Shown here: piece by piece, positions 25,201-31,859 of the stretch
How positions within the stretch are numbered: the first letter of the stretch is position 1
Layout of the letters: each line of letters begins with the position of its first letter
Origin: CAZAGT01 sp964484515
GTDB lineage: Bacteria; Desulfobacterota; DSM-4660; Desulfatiglandales; HGW-15
Assembly (NCBI GenBank): GCA_964484515.1
Contig: CAZAGT010000012.1
Span: forward strand, 1 to 31,859
DNA: 31,859 nucleotides
Reading direction: 5' to 3'
Made by a program: the position numbers and the translations under genes
Notes under the pieces: model-generated
Databases searched by the model: none
What the model saw: only the letters and a program-made list of their open reading frames with translations
What the model was told of the DNA's origin: nothing

Positions 25201-26152
25201 TGTGGTCGAGGAGGGCACGGCCAAACGTCTTCATGGGGCCTTTAAGAGGGCCGATGGAACATACATACCGGTAGGCGGCAAGACAGGTACCGGTGATCAT
25301 CGCTACGAGGTCTATGGCAAGGGCGGACAACTCATTACATCAAGGGTCATCGACCGTTCAGCCACGTTTGCCTTCATCATCGGCGACCGATTCTTCGGTA
25401 ATATCACAGCCTTCGTCTCAGGCCCCGATGCGAGTGACTATTCATTTACGAGCTCACTTCCTGTAGCGCTCCTCAAGATCCTCTCCGACACCCTGATGGA
25501 TGTGGTGGATCCCCCCGAGCTGAGAAGGCCGGTCATTCACAACGCCCGTGTATTCAAGCGACGCAACAAACCGGAGCGCAAGGAGAGGGAGATCCTTGCA
25601 GGGGCGAAGACAGGTTTCCCCAGAACGGCCTTGGTGGAGGTCTCGGTGGCTAATGTGCGAGACCGGACGACAACCGAATCTGCCATCCTCGCCAAGCTGA
25701 AGGCCGGCGACCGAGTGACACTCATTCTCCAGGAAAAGGAATGGTATTTGGTCAGGCTACCTAGTGACCGGTTGGCTTGGGCCTATCACAGCCTTTTTCG
25801 GGATCAAGAGGGCCACGCTGGGCAAATGCCGTTTACCCCGGAAGCGAAACCCGGAATCAGCCCGGGCCAAGATACGTTCAAGCTGCCTCCAAAGAGAGGC
25901 GTGGTCGATGTCTCGGTAGCCAATATGCGTGCCCGACCGACAACCGAATCGCCTGTCCTCGGTCAGCTCAGAGCCGGCGAACGGGTGACGTTGCTCTTTC
26001 AAGAGAATGAATGGTACATGGTCAGGCTTCCGGACGACCGCTTGGCCTGGGGCCATCAAAGCCTCTTCCGAGACCTGGAAAGCCACGCTGATTCAGGAAA
26101 CCCCAAACCGAAACAGGTCGTCGAAAAAACCACTCACACCGAGCCCTCCTAA
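22286..26152 (+). CDS. Large bifunctional penicillin-binding protein (GT51-like + transpeptidase) with two C-terminal SH3 domains
   Basis: Up to 1288 residues are read from a TTG start with no clear ribosome-binding site; a TTG 36 codons later is an alternative. A membrane helix lies near 93-112. A GT51 transglycosylase-like domain follows (catalytic Glu240, then G-G-S-T-L-A-T-Q-L), but Gln309 takes the place of the conserved Glu of the third motif. The transpeptidase domain has S574-T-A-K577, S680-L-N682 and K999-T-G, the three penicillin-binding motifs, but with an unusually long insert between SxN and KTG. Two bacterial SH3 domains (about 1115-1171 and 1205-1261) are near copies of each other. 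It builds or remodels the cell wall on the outer face of the inner membrane. Most class A PBPs are 700-900 residues, so it is long. Confidence 0.85.
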   Translation: MPPTACHKRLRDAHKEAVPARSQPTKTNTIRKESGKLRNAFKRHWFSIVRQSVPEALEESRYNLLEHEKQSFVSEEYTVHARRERAIRRRNAALRVALIFFVLVTGSLVLYETYSSAVQAHYFSKLGKELSFELNEGPSDFLKAPSGPYDTRLGYSALPVFSRKLQEQGFVVAAQAKTSELMTDLNDLGLFPVYREKIQAGLTILDAKRDILFSRTYPNRTFRSFSEIPPVIVNMLLFVENKQLLDPSRPYFNPAVDWQRLCKALLEKGMQVLDLKDSASGGSTLATQLEKLRHSENGITFSMKDKVVQMVSASLRAYLDGKDTTLTRQRIVRDYFNSMPLASVPGYGEVYGLGDGLWAWYDVELQDVIDAVEAPTSAHDPAALDYKALRLKQALSLIMAQNRPTELLLESPNYLSAKCNRYIRLMRNEGLISDQLAERMLQAELTFRAEGLHQLQASTVRKKAAYHLRTKLLSLLGVERLYSLDRLDLTIKSTFDLPIQTAVSEKIMKLSDPDWIEKKGLNNRYMLGKGDPNKVVYCFTLYESTNRGNFLRVQTDNYDQDLDINEGTMLDLGSTAKLRTLVHYLEIIGLLHKKYAALSHEDLLKVKLNPEQTLNRWAISFLLETEEKDLKAMLHAAMERSYSADPSTRFYTGGGLHTFENFSKRDDHRIATVREAFRLSLNLPFVRLMRDIVNYHIYSDTSQAREILRDPNHPARNEYLAKFADFEGSTFIKRFFSKYKGKSSNEILSTLLKASRDRPQRLAMVHRYTYPEKDAAHFRTFIRDALPNADLNPAVLEDLYRKQKRDRRALSDLAVALKCHPLELWVAAYLHQNPLATQGEVLAKSVAARQESYTWLFNTSVKTAQDNRIWIILEREAFEKIHKAWKRLGYPFETLTPSFAAALGSSGDRPAALAALMGILINDGKRLPTQVVEEMRFAEGTPYETRFVHDPGPGVRVVDSEVAAVARESLFDVVEEGTAKRLHGAFKRADGTYIPVGGKTGTGDHRYEVYGKGGQLITSRVIDRSATFAFIIGDRFFGNITAFVSGPDASDYSFTSSLPVALLKILSDTLMDVVDPPELRRPVIHNARVFKRRNKPERKEREILAGAKTGFPRTALVEVSVANVRDRTTTESAILAKLKAGDRVTLILQEKEWYLVRLPSDRLAWAYHSLFRDQEGHAGQMPFTPEAKPGISPGQDTFKLPPKRGVVDVSVANMRARPTTESPVLGQLRAGERVTLLFQENEWYMVRLPDDRLAWGHQSLFRDLESHADSGNPKPKQVVEKTTHTEPS
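25631..26073 (+). repeat. Duplicated SH3-domain coding segment
   Basis: Segments 25631-25800 and 25902-26073 encode SH3 domains that share V-S-V-A-N, T-T-E-S, K/R-A-G-x-R-V-T-L and a W-Y-x-V-R-L-P-x-D-R-L-A-W block. The close likeness suggests an internal tandem duplication. Confidence 0.75.
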
Positions 26153-26186
26153 GGTTGGATCTCTTCCACTACGATGCCTCGTTCAT

Positions 26187-27218
26187 TCACGTCCCGCCCT
26201 CCTCCTGCGGCCGCCGCAAGCGGAATTGTAAGAGGAGGGTCCGCTGCAATGGGCTGAAATTGTTGTCGCTCACGAGGTAAAAGATCTCGTCTCCTTGCGC
26301 GTCCTCATGCGTGGCAAGCCCTTCGAAATTGTCCACTATCAGGGGATGTTCGAGCCGCAAAAGCTCCCGACCTTCAGCCAGGACCCCTGACTTCAGGTTG
26401 GCACTCGCGAATTCCAGGATCCGGACGGCCGGCCCACGAAGCAGGTCATAGTCTCGCTCCAGCACATAGATGTCCCCGGCTGCGGACGTGGCCAGGTCCG
26501 TGGGGGAAAAGCCCCCTGATTGACGGTAGGCTACCCTTTCAAAACCGCTAGCTCCAAACAGCCATCCCTTTAGGTAGCCCTCGCGATCCCGGTATCCTTC
26601 AGTCAGCGCCAGTATCTTTCCGTCAGGCAAAACCGTGACCGCCTCCAAGCCCCCATTGATGGGTGCTCGCGCGAGTTCGGCAGGCATATGAAGCTGAATC
26701 GGCGGGGTCACGAAACCTGACGGTGATAGCTGATAGATCCAAGCCCGATGGTTTTGTTCGAATGTGACGATATAGGAATCATCCCCCATCCGCGCAATGG
26801 ATTCAGCATCGCGATCACGGCGCCCCAGCCTTTTCCCTTTGAGTGGTGGTAGCGGCCCCATTTTCCAGGCGCCAAAACCGATGAGTGAGCCGTCTGGATC
26901 GAGGTTTAGCTCCGCGGATAACCACCGTCCCCTGTCCGAGACAATGAGGAGGCCTTTCCCCGTACGATCCAGGGTCAGACCCGAGAGACCGCCGAACCGC
27001 GTATCGTCCGAGCGGAGTTCAAACCCGGCGAGGAATGTCAGAAGGCCGAAACGGGTTCGGGAGGTATCTCTTGGATCGAGTTGAATCGGAACCGTCTGAA
27101 CATTCAGCCGTATCACCGCTGCGTAGAGTCGCTCACTTATCAAAACCCCAAACAGGAAACACAGCACTGAGATGGTCACATAGGGGCCTGGTTTTGATGC
27201 TCTTCCCGTAATCCTCAT
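26187..27218 (-). CDS. Secreted esterase-like/phytase-like beta-propeller protein
   Basis: This 343-residue protein has an N-terminal hydrophobic segment (about 14-33) fitting a signal peptide or anchor, followed by a beta-propeller of the 'esterase-like activity of phytase' family. Family-typical stretches include F-G-G-L-S-G-L, D-R-D-A-E-S-I-A, N-G-G-L-E-A-V and the C-terminal N-F-E-G-L-A ... Y-L-V-S-D-N-N-F ... Q-R-T-L-L-L-Q-F. The function in this family is poorly known; some members are linked to phosphate ester cleavage or alkaline phosphatase loci. The gene is convergent with the PBP gene and no partner is evident. GAAGAGAG precedes the ATG. Confidence 0.82.
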   Translation of the reverse strand: MRITGRASKPGPYVTISVLCFLFGVLISERLYAAVIRLNVQTVPIQLDPRDTSRTRFGLLTFLAGFELRSDDTRFGGLSGLTLDRTGKGLLIVSDRGRWLSAELNLDPDGSLIGFGAWKMGPLPPLKGKRLGRRDRDAESIARMGDDSYIVTFEQNHRAWIYQLSPSGFVTPPIQLHMPAELARAPINGGLEAVTVLPDGKILALTEGYRDREGYLKGWLFGASGFERVAYRQSGGFSPTDLATSAAGDIYVLERDYDLLRGPAVRILEFASANLKSGVLAEGRELLRLEHPLIVDNFEGLATHEDAQGDEIFYLVSDNNFSPLQRTLLLQFRLRRPQEEGGT

Positions 27219-27581
27219 ATGCTTCTCTCTTCCAAGAGCGGCTCCACCTTCCGCCTTTAGCGTGGTGCCTTTACTCTGTCCACCGCTCTGTTTACCCTGA
27301 ACTTACATCCTCCCCTGCGCCATCCCTCTTTCTCGCTTTTAGGTCTTTTTCAGGACCCAGACCCCAAGGCCTGCCGCTTGTTTCAGCCATTCAGGTTCCA
27401 TCTTCTACCCTCGACTTGCGGCCAAAGATGCCTTCATCATTCTGACATTGTATCTCTCTGCCAACGGGTATTTTTCGCTGCGACGACCGGCTTTGCTGAC
27501 CTCCGAACCCTGACCCCAATCCCCTGCCCGTATTGATAATCTCAACATTCTTACCAGCAAAGCCTTATCTGATGAATCGCG
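27219..27581. other. Intergenic region between amidohydrolase and phytase-like genes
   Basis: Pyrimidine-rich on the plus strand. I see no gene, no strong promoter and no clear terminator in it. Confidence 0.4.
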
Positions 27582-28763
27582 CTATTTACCCAGATATTCC
27601 ATCGCCACCGCCACATGAAGGGCTGTTCCGGTCGGCAGGACATCTTCATCCACGTCGAACCGGGGGTGATGGTGAGGGTAAATAATTCCTTTCTCCTCGT
27701 TCCGGATCCCGAGGAAAACGAATGTCCCCGGTACCTCCTGCTGGTAATAGGAGAAGTCCTCGGAACCCATCAGGGGTTTCATCTCATGAGTCCTTGCCTT
27801 TCCTACCAGCTTTCCCGCGATCCCCGCCACAAACGCCGTCATTTTTTCGTCATTGATGGTCGAGGGGAATCTGTTCATGAGATTGAATTCAGCGCTTCCC
27901 TGCATGGAAGACGTGACACCCTCCAGAATGGTCCTGACTCGTGCGGACAGGTTGGGCCCGAATTCCGGGTTCAGATAACGGATCGTGCCGCGGAGATCCA
28001 CGGCGTCGGGAAGGACGTTGTAAGCCCCCATTCCGGCCTCCATGCTGCAAACGCTTACCACCGCGCTCTCCAACGGATCGGTCTCCCTGCTGACGATGGT
28101 CTGCAATCCATTGATGAATTGGGCCGCCATGGGAATGGGATCTACTGCGAGATGGGGCATACCGCCGTGCCCGCCTTTCCCTATGATGCGTGCATGAAAG
28201 AAATCGCCTGCGGCCATGAACGGCCCCGATCTGTACCCGACCACCCCGGCGGGGAGCGGCGAGGCGACGTGCAAACCAAAGATCGAATCCACATCCTCCA
28301 AGACGCCTGCCTCGACCATTTTCCTTGCGCCCTCCCCTGTCTCCTCGGCAGGCTGGAAAATGAAGGCCACATTCCCGGGGAGCTCCGTTCTCATTTCCGA
28401 GAGGATCATCGCAGCCCCTAAGAGCATGGCCGTATGCGCGTCATGCCCGCAGGCGTGCATACAGCCCTCAATCTGGGACTTGTAAGGCGCATCCGATTCC
28501 TCTTGCATAGGCAGGGCGTCAGTATCGGCCCGCAACGCGATCGTCTTTCGGCTCTGCGATCCCGTGAGATGTCCTTGGACTCCGGCACCGTCAACGAGCA
28601 GGCGTGTCTCTATTCCAAGGCCGTCCAAGACGGCTTTCAATGTCTTGGCCGTATGTAACTCCTGGAGCGCAACTTCCGGATGTTGGTGAAACTGCCTCCG
28701 TAGCTCGATAATCTTCTGTTTGAGGTTTGCGGCCTTCTCAAGAATGCTCGCATAGTCGTTCAT
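27582..28763 (-). CDS. M20-family amidohydrolase (N-acyl amino acid/hippurate hydrolase type)
   Basis: This 393-residue metallopeptidase hydrolyses N-acyl amino acids or similar amides. Metal-site motifs are visible: H-A-C-G-H-D-A-H-T, P-A-E-E-T-G-E-G-A, G-L-H-V and the C-terminal P-H-H-H-P-R-F. The dimerisation-domain motif G-K-G-G-H-G-G-M-P-H is also present. I chose the ATG at 28763 because GGGAGGGG lies 4 nt upstream; an ATG at 28805 has no such site. No signal peptide is seen, so it is cytoplasmic. The natural substrate cannot be read from the sequence, and no biosynthetic partner gene is adjacent. Confidence 0.92.
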   Translation of the reverse strand: MNDYASILEKAANLKQKIIELRRQFHQHPEVALQELHTAKTLKAVLDGLGIETRLLVDGAGVQGHLTGSQSRKTIALRADTDALPMQEESDAPYKSQIEGCMHACGHDAHTAMLLGAAMILSEMRTELPGNVAFIFQPAEETGEGARKMVEAGVLEDVDSIFGLHVASPLPAGVVGYRSGPFMAAGDFFHARIIGKGGHGGMPHLAVDPIPMAAQFINGLQTIVSRETDPLESAVVSVCSMEAGMGAYNVLPDAVDLRGTIRYLNPEFGPNLSARVRTILEGVTSSMQGSAEFNLMNRFPSTINDEKMTAFVAGIAGKLVGKARTHEMKPLMGSEDFSYYQQEVPGTFVFLGIRNEEKGIIYPHHHPRFDVDEDVLPTGTALHVAVAMEYLGK

Positions 28764-29160
28764 TTTTCCCCTCCCGTGATGATCTTCAGAAGCCCTATAT
28801 AACACAGCAAGGGATGAAAGCCTAATTGAGCGAAAAGGCCCAATGGGCAGGTTTCAGTCACCGGCTCTCAGCAATCAGCCAAGAGTGACGGAATATTCTT
28901 GGGTGCCGTGCCCTATTTTAACAACGGACAAAGGCCGATTGGCAATGGAACGTTTTCTTTCCATTAAGTTTGAAACACTGATTTCCTTCGGGCTCTCCCT
29001 TGAACCTGCGTCGTCGTCTGCCCCGACCAATGCTTGCAGGGCAAACCATGAATCCACCTGGGGACCTGACAGCGGTTGATCTATTCTCTGAACGCTGGTA
29101 AAATCTCCCCAATTTTGATTAAACGAGAGTCGGGTAAATCCAAAATCGAAGGGAATCGTG
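28764..29160. other. Divergent intergenic region between amidohydrolase and peptidoglycan-binding protein genes
   Basis: No gene is seen. It holds a promoter candidate for the plus-strand gene (29076-29104) and a TATATA at 28796-28801 that could be part of a minus-strand -10 for the amidohydrolase, with no good -35. Confidence 0.4.
29076..29104 (+). promoter_or_regulatory. Candidate promoter of the peptidoglycan-binding protein gene
   Basis: TTGATC (29076-29081), a 17-bp spacer and TAAAAT (29099-29104), about 57 bases before the ATG. Confidence 0.45.
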
Positions 29161-29988
29161 ATGAAACAGGAGAAGCATGCTCTGGTCTTATTTGCAGTGC
29201 TGATCTGTGTCAGTTGGTTCAGCCTTATCTCTGAGGTTGCATACCCACAAGGCTATGATAATGCGACGGTATTGAAGGTCCAAGAGGGGCTGCAAGCGAG
29301 GGGTTATAATCCCGGCCCCTTGGATGGGATGTGGGGCAGGAAAACCAAACGTGCCCTTAAGAAATTTCAACATGAAAGCGGTTTGCCTGTAACTGGGAAG
29401 ATAGATCTTCCCACGAAAGAGAGGCTGGGTTTGATAGAACCGGCCAGGGCTGTAACGGAACCAAGTGTTGCCGAAGAGGAGACAAAACCGAGTGCCCCTA
29501 AGGATACGCCAGAGCCGATTGCTTCCGAGGACGACGCAGAGGCGATGGCCGCCGAGGACGACGCAGAGGCGATGGCCTCCGAGGATGCCGCAGAACCAAT
29601 GGCTGCTGAGACTGAGGTCGTTGTAGAACCGGGTGTTCCGATTGCCACGGTTCAGAATGGAATCCAGGAGGCCCTGCGAACCAAGTGGAACATAAAATCG
29701 GTTCAAATCGAGAACGGGATACTCACGGTGGTCCCCCACTCTGACGCAGTCACAAAGGATGGATATGCAGAGATGATTCCTCACATCTGTGAGGAGATAT
29801 CCAAGTATCCCCCTATCTTCGATAGACTGAAAGAAATAAGGGTCTTGAATGCAAGCGAAAATCAAGGATGGTCGCTTTTGGCGCCGAAACAGTGCGCAAG
29901 GATAACACACGCATCACCCGCGGACGTCGATAAGGCTATCTTCAGACAAAGCGCGGATATCCTGATCTTCTCATCCGGTCGGCGTTGA
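29161..29988 (+). CDS. Secreted peptidoglycan-binding domain protein with acidic repeats
   Basis: This 275-residue protein starts with a signal-peptide-like stretch (cleavage probably near residue 29-30), then a PG-binding type 1 domain at about 35-90 (V-Q-E-G-L-Q-A-R-G-Y-N-P-G-P-L-D-G and T-K-R-A-L-K-K-F-Q). A flexible acidic linker follows with 9-residue repeats of the form A-[SA]-E-D-[DA]-A-E-[AP]-M. The C-terminal part (about 160-275) is a small domain I do not recognise. AAGGGA lies 6 nt upstream of the ATG at 29161. It is likely held in the periplasm by binding the cell wall. Confidence 0.78.
   Translation: MKQEKHALVLFAVLICVSWFSLISEVAYPQGYDNATVLKVQEGLQARGYNPGPLDGMWGRKTKRALKKFQHESGLPVTGKIDLPTKERLGLIEPARAVTEPSVAEEETKPSAPKDTPEPIASEDDAEAMAAEDDAEAMASEDAAEPMAAETEVVVEPGVPIATVQNGIQEALRTKWNIKSVQIENGILTVVPHSDAVTKDGYAEMIPHICEEISKYPPIFDRLKEIRVLNASENQGWSLLAPKQCARITHASPADVDKAIFRQSADILIFSSGRR
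29521..29605 (+). repeat. 27-bp tandem repeats in the acidic linker
   Basis: Three tandem units encode A-[SA]-E-D-[DA]-A-E-[AP]-M. The first two units are nearly identical at DNA level, so copy number may vary by slippage. Confidence 0.65.
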
Positions 29989-30332
29989 CCTTGCTAGCCC
30001 AACCCGTAATACCACGCTAAAGCCACACCCATTCCCGACCACCGGATTGACCTTCGGATTTCGGTGTTATAGGATTCCGGCAATCCAATGTCTTCCTATC
30101 TGAATTCGGCAACTTAACCACCATCCCGAGAACAGGTAACTTAATGCGGCCCCTCCAAGGGGCTACGAATAGTCTCTTGCGAATCACCGCAAGACGTAGA
30201 GGACCCCCAACCCCTAATCCCTGAAACTCTGAACCTGTGAACGCTTACCATGAGGGAAAGCCTTTTTAGAGAGTTACCGTCGCATTGATGAAGAACTAGA
30301 CACCCAAAAACAAGGACGACCGGAGGGACGAC
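29989..30332. other. Intergenic region with promoter and leader hairpins of the URO-D gene
   Basis: No gene is seen. Two small hairpins lie in the predicted leader: GCCCCT-N3-AGGGGC (30149-30163) and TCTTGCG-N6-CGCAAGA (30175-30194). GGAGGG stands 5 nt ahead of the next ATG. Confidence 0.45.
30047..30075 (+). promoter_or_regulatory. Candidate promoter of the URO-D family gene
   Basis: TTGACC (30047-30052), a 17-bp spacer and TAGGAT (30070-30075). The leader would be about 250 nt long. Confidence 0.4.
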
Positions 30333-31487
30333 ATGACACCACGTGAAAGATTCCTGGCAGCGTTGATGCGTGAGGAGCCTGACAGAGTCCCGTTGGACCT
30401 CGGAGGCATCAACAGCACCATGATGGTCGGTGCGTACCAAAACCTCAAAAGGCTCCTCGGAATGGAGGATCTGCCCACGAGGCTCGTCTCCAAGACCTGG
30501 CAGATCGTGGCGCCCGCAGAGCAGGTACTCGAATGCCTTGGCATCGACACCCGTTACCTCTTTCCAAACGTCCTACCCCCCCAGGAACCGGCTGCTGGAG
30601 GCTCCCCCTCCCCCGAAGCACCAGAGGACGATCAATTCACCGATGAGTGGGGGATTACAAGGCAGTTTGTGATGCACTATTACGACATCACCGCGCACCC
30701 CCTCAAGGAAGCTGAGAGTTTAGATGCGATCGAATCCTACCCCTGGCCGGACCCCGAGGATTATCTATCCGTGGGTGGCCTCCGAGATCAGGCTACACAT
30801 CTGCGCCAAAATACCGACTACGCCGTGGCCGGCTACACCGCGGGGAGTCTTTTCGAGCAGTCCTGGTATCTGAGGGGATATCCCGAACTGCTCACCGACT
30901 TCATGATAAATAAGGATTTCGCCCACGCCCTGTTCAGAAAGGTCCTCGATGTGCGGAAACGGCACGCCGAGATTTATCTCGGCGAGGTTGGCGAATACCT
31001 CGACGTGATTCAGGTTGGAGATGACATTGCAACACAGGAGGCGCCCACGATGTCGCCCGCGCTCTACCGTGAGATGGTGAAGCCCTACCAGACGGAGCTT
31101 TTTCAATTCATCAAAGAGCGAACCCCGGCCAAACTGTACTATCACAGTTGCGGCACGGTATCTCCCCTGGTGGAGGACTTGATCGAGATCGGCGTCGATG
31201 TCCTGAACCCGATCCAGGTATCCGCCAACCAGATGGACCCCGCAGACCTCAAACGTCGCTTTGGTGATCGGATCGCATTTTGGGGTGCAATCGACACCCA
31301 GCATGTCCTGCCCTTCGGGACGCCCGATGAAGTCAAGGCGGAGGTGCGCAGAAGAATCGACGCCCTGGCCCCGGGTGGAGGATATGTCCTGGCCGGCGTC
31401 CACAACCTCCAACCGGACATCCCCCCGGAAAACATCGTCGCCATGTACGAAGAAGCGGCCAGCTATGGAGTATATCCGCTTGGTTGA
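30333..31487 (+). CDS. Uroporphyrinogen decarboxylase (URO-D) family protein, methyltransferase-like
   Basis: This 384-residue TIM-barrel protein belongs to the URO-D/MtaA/CmuA superfamily. The opening P-R-E-R-F-L-A-A-L and P-D-R-V-P-L-D-L and the motif His271-Ser-Cys273-Gly are typical of the branch in which His and Cys bind zinc to activate a thiol for methyl transfer. The third ligand, a Cys near the C terminus in MtaA-type enzymes, is not obvious: the corresponding stretch reads AGVHNLQPDIPPEN. It may therefore differ in metal binding or have another role. True haem-pathway HemE is unlikely given the length and the inserted segment near residue 85-110. No corrinoid protein is encoded beside it. 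Confidence 0.85.
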   Translation: MTPRERFLAALMREEPDRVPLDLGGINSTMMVGAYQNLKRLLGMEDLPTRLVSKTWQIVAPAEQVLECLGIDTRYLFPNVLPPQEPAAGGSPSPEAPEDDQFTDEWGITRQFVMHYYDITAHPLKEAESLDAIESYPWPDPEDYLSVGGLRDQATHLRQNTDYAVAGYTAGSLFEQSWYLRGYPELLTDFMINKDFAHALFRKVLDVRKRHAEIYLGEVGEYLDVIQVGDDIATQEAPTMSPALYREMVKPYQTELFQFIKERTPAKLYYHSCGTVSPLVEDLIEIGVDVLNPIQVSANQMDPADLKRRFGDRIAFWGAIDTQHVLPFGTPDEVKAEVRRRIDALAPGGGYVLAGVHNLQPDIPPENIVAMYEEAASYGVYPLG

Positions 31488-31608
31488 GTTAGGACCGACG
31501 AAAATACGGGGATTAGGGGTTGGGTTTAGGAGTTCAGGTTGGCTGCATCCAAAGCAAAGCTGAAGTGAACTTACTTGCTGCTGTTGTTCGGCCCGAAGGG
31601 CCTGACCT

Positions 31609-31639
31609 CTCATGGCTGGACAAGTCGTCCAGTCATGAG
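31609..31639. terminator. Long hairpin downstream of the URO-D gene
   Basis: CTCATG-G-CTGGAC (31609-31621) pairs with GTCCAG-T-CATGAG (31627-31639) to give a 13-bp stem (one G-T pair) with a 5-nt loop. A shorter GGCCC-GAA-GGGCC hairpin (31590-31602) sits just before it. Neither is followed by a T-run, so they may work as a structured 3' end or a Rho-assisted stop instead of a classical terminator. Confidence 0.4.
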
Positions 31640-31775
31640 TAAGTCAATGTCCGTGGCCGTCTGCGTGTGTCTGTGGCTAATGATAGTTTTTCGCTTTCTA
31701 CCGCACGGCGTCTTGAGCTGAACATGAATATCAAAGCCGTCCCCTTTAACGTTGGTAATTGACTGAGGCATCGCC

Positions 31776-31859
31776 ATGATTCGCAAATGTACTGGACACG
31801 ATTTCGAAACGATCTACGAAATCATCAACGAGGCCGCCCAAGTCTACAAGGGTGTCATC
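31776..31859 (+). CDS. GNAT-family N-acetyltransferase, 5' part only
   Basis: The last 84 bases encode 28 residues starting M-I-R-K-C-T, with D-F-E-T-I-Y-E-I-I-N-E-A-A in the middle. This is the usual opening of a small GCN5-related acetyltransferase common in this kind of organism. GAGG lies 7 nt upstream of the ATG. The gene runs off the window, so the acetyl-CoA-binding motif cannot be checked. Confidence 0.6.
   Translation, partial: MIRKCTGHDFETIYEIINEAAQVYKGVI

Overview
The window looks like a chromosome segment of an anaerobic, beta-oxidising deltaproteobacterium-type organism (Desulfobacterota or a relative). This is inferred from the density of acyl-CoA dehydrogenases, two electron-transfer flavoprotein (ETF) pairs, a membrane Fe-S ETF:quinone oxidoreductase, a multiheme cytochrome c and a URO-D/corrinoid-methyltransferase-type protein. 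No rRNA, tRNA, CRISPR array, transposase or phage gene was seen.

Layout. (1) 1-380: non-coding, packed with small inverted repeats. (2) 381-4849, minus strand: XRE/cupin regulator, acyl-CoA dehydrogenase 1, EtfB1 and an EtfA1 fused to two [4Fe-4S] clusters. This is a typical acyl-CoA/ETF electron-transfer set. A divergent promoter region lies at 4850-5189. (3) 5190-7271, plus strand: crotonase-family hydratase plus an HMG-CoA synthase with its full catalytic triad. (4) 7337-19689, minus strand: nine tightly packed genes, several with 4-bp stop/start overlaps. In transcription order they are two FadH/OYE-family flavoenzymes, EtfA2, a seven-haem cytochrome c, a membrane FeS oxidoreductase, EtfB2, an MftF-like glycosyltransferase, an MftC-like radical SAM/SPASM protein and acyl-CoA dehydrogenase 2. 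(5) 19690-21108: a good sigma70-type promoter, a structured leader, a frameshifted and truncated Gfo/Idh/MocA pseudogene and a repeat cluster. (6) 21109-31487: a cyclic-nucleotide-binding protein, a 1288-residue penicillin-binding protein with two SH3 domains, a phytase-like esterase protein, an M20 amidohydrolase, a peptidoglycan-binding lipoprotein-like secreted protein and a URO-D family protein. (7) 31776-end: the start of a GNAT acetyltransferase.

The most interesting part is region 4. It joins the maturation enzymes of the peptide-derived redox cofactor mycofactocin (MftC and MftF) in one apparent operon with a complete route for electrons: acyl-CoA dehydrogenase and OYE flavoenzymes, then ETF, then a membrane haem b/Fe-S protein, then a periplasm-facing heptahaem cytochrome. 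The precursor peptide gene mftA and the genes mftB, mftD and mftE are not visible in the window. Several redox components carry substitutions at residues that are normally conserved: an Asp for an Fe-S Cys in OYE 1, Ser for the OYE Tyr in both, and Tyr for the ETF-alpha FAD His in EtfA2. My inference is that this is a specialised mycofactocin-linked (or mycofactocin-like) respiratory module. The association of OYE-type proteins with mycofactocin loci is known from comparative genomics; the wiring to a multiheme cytochrome is the part that deserves a second look.
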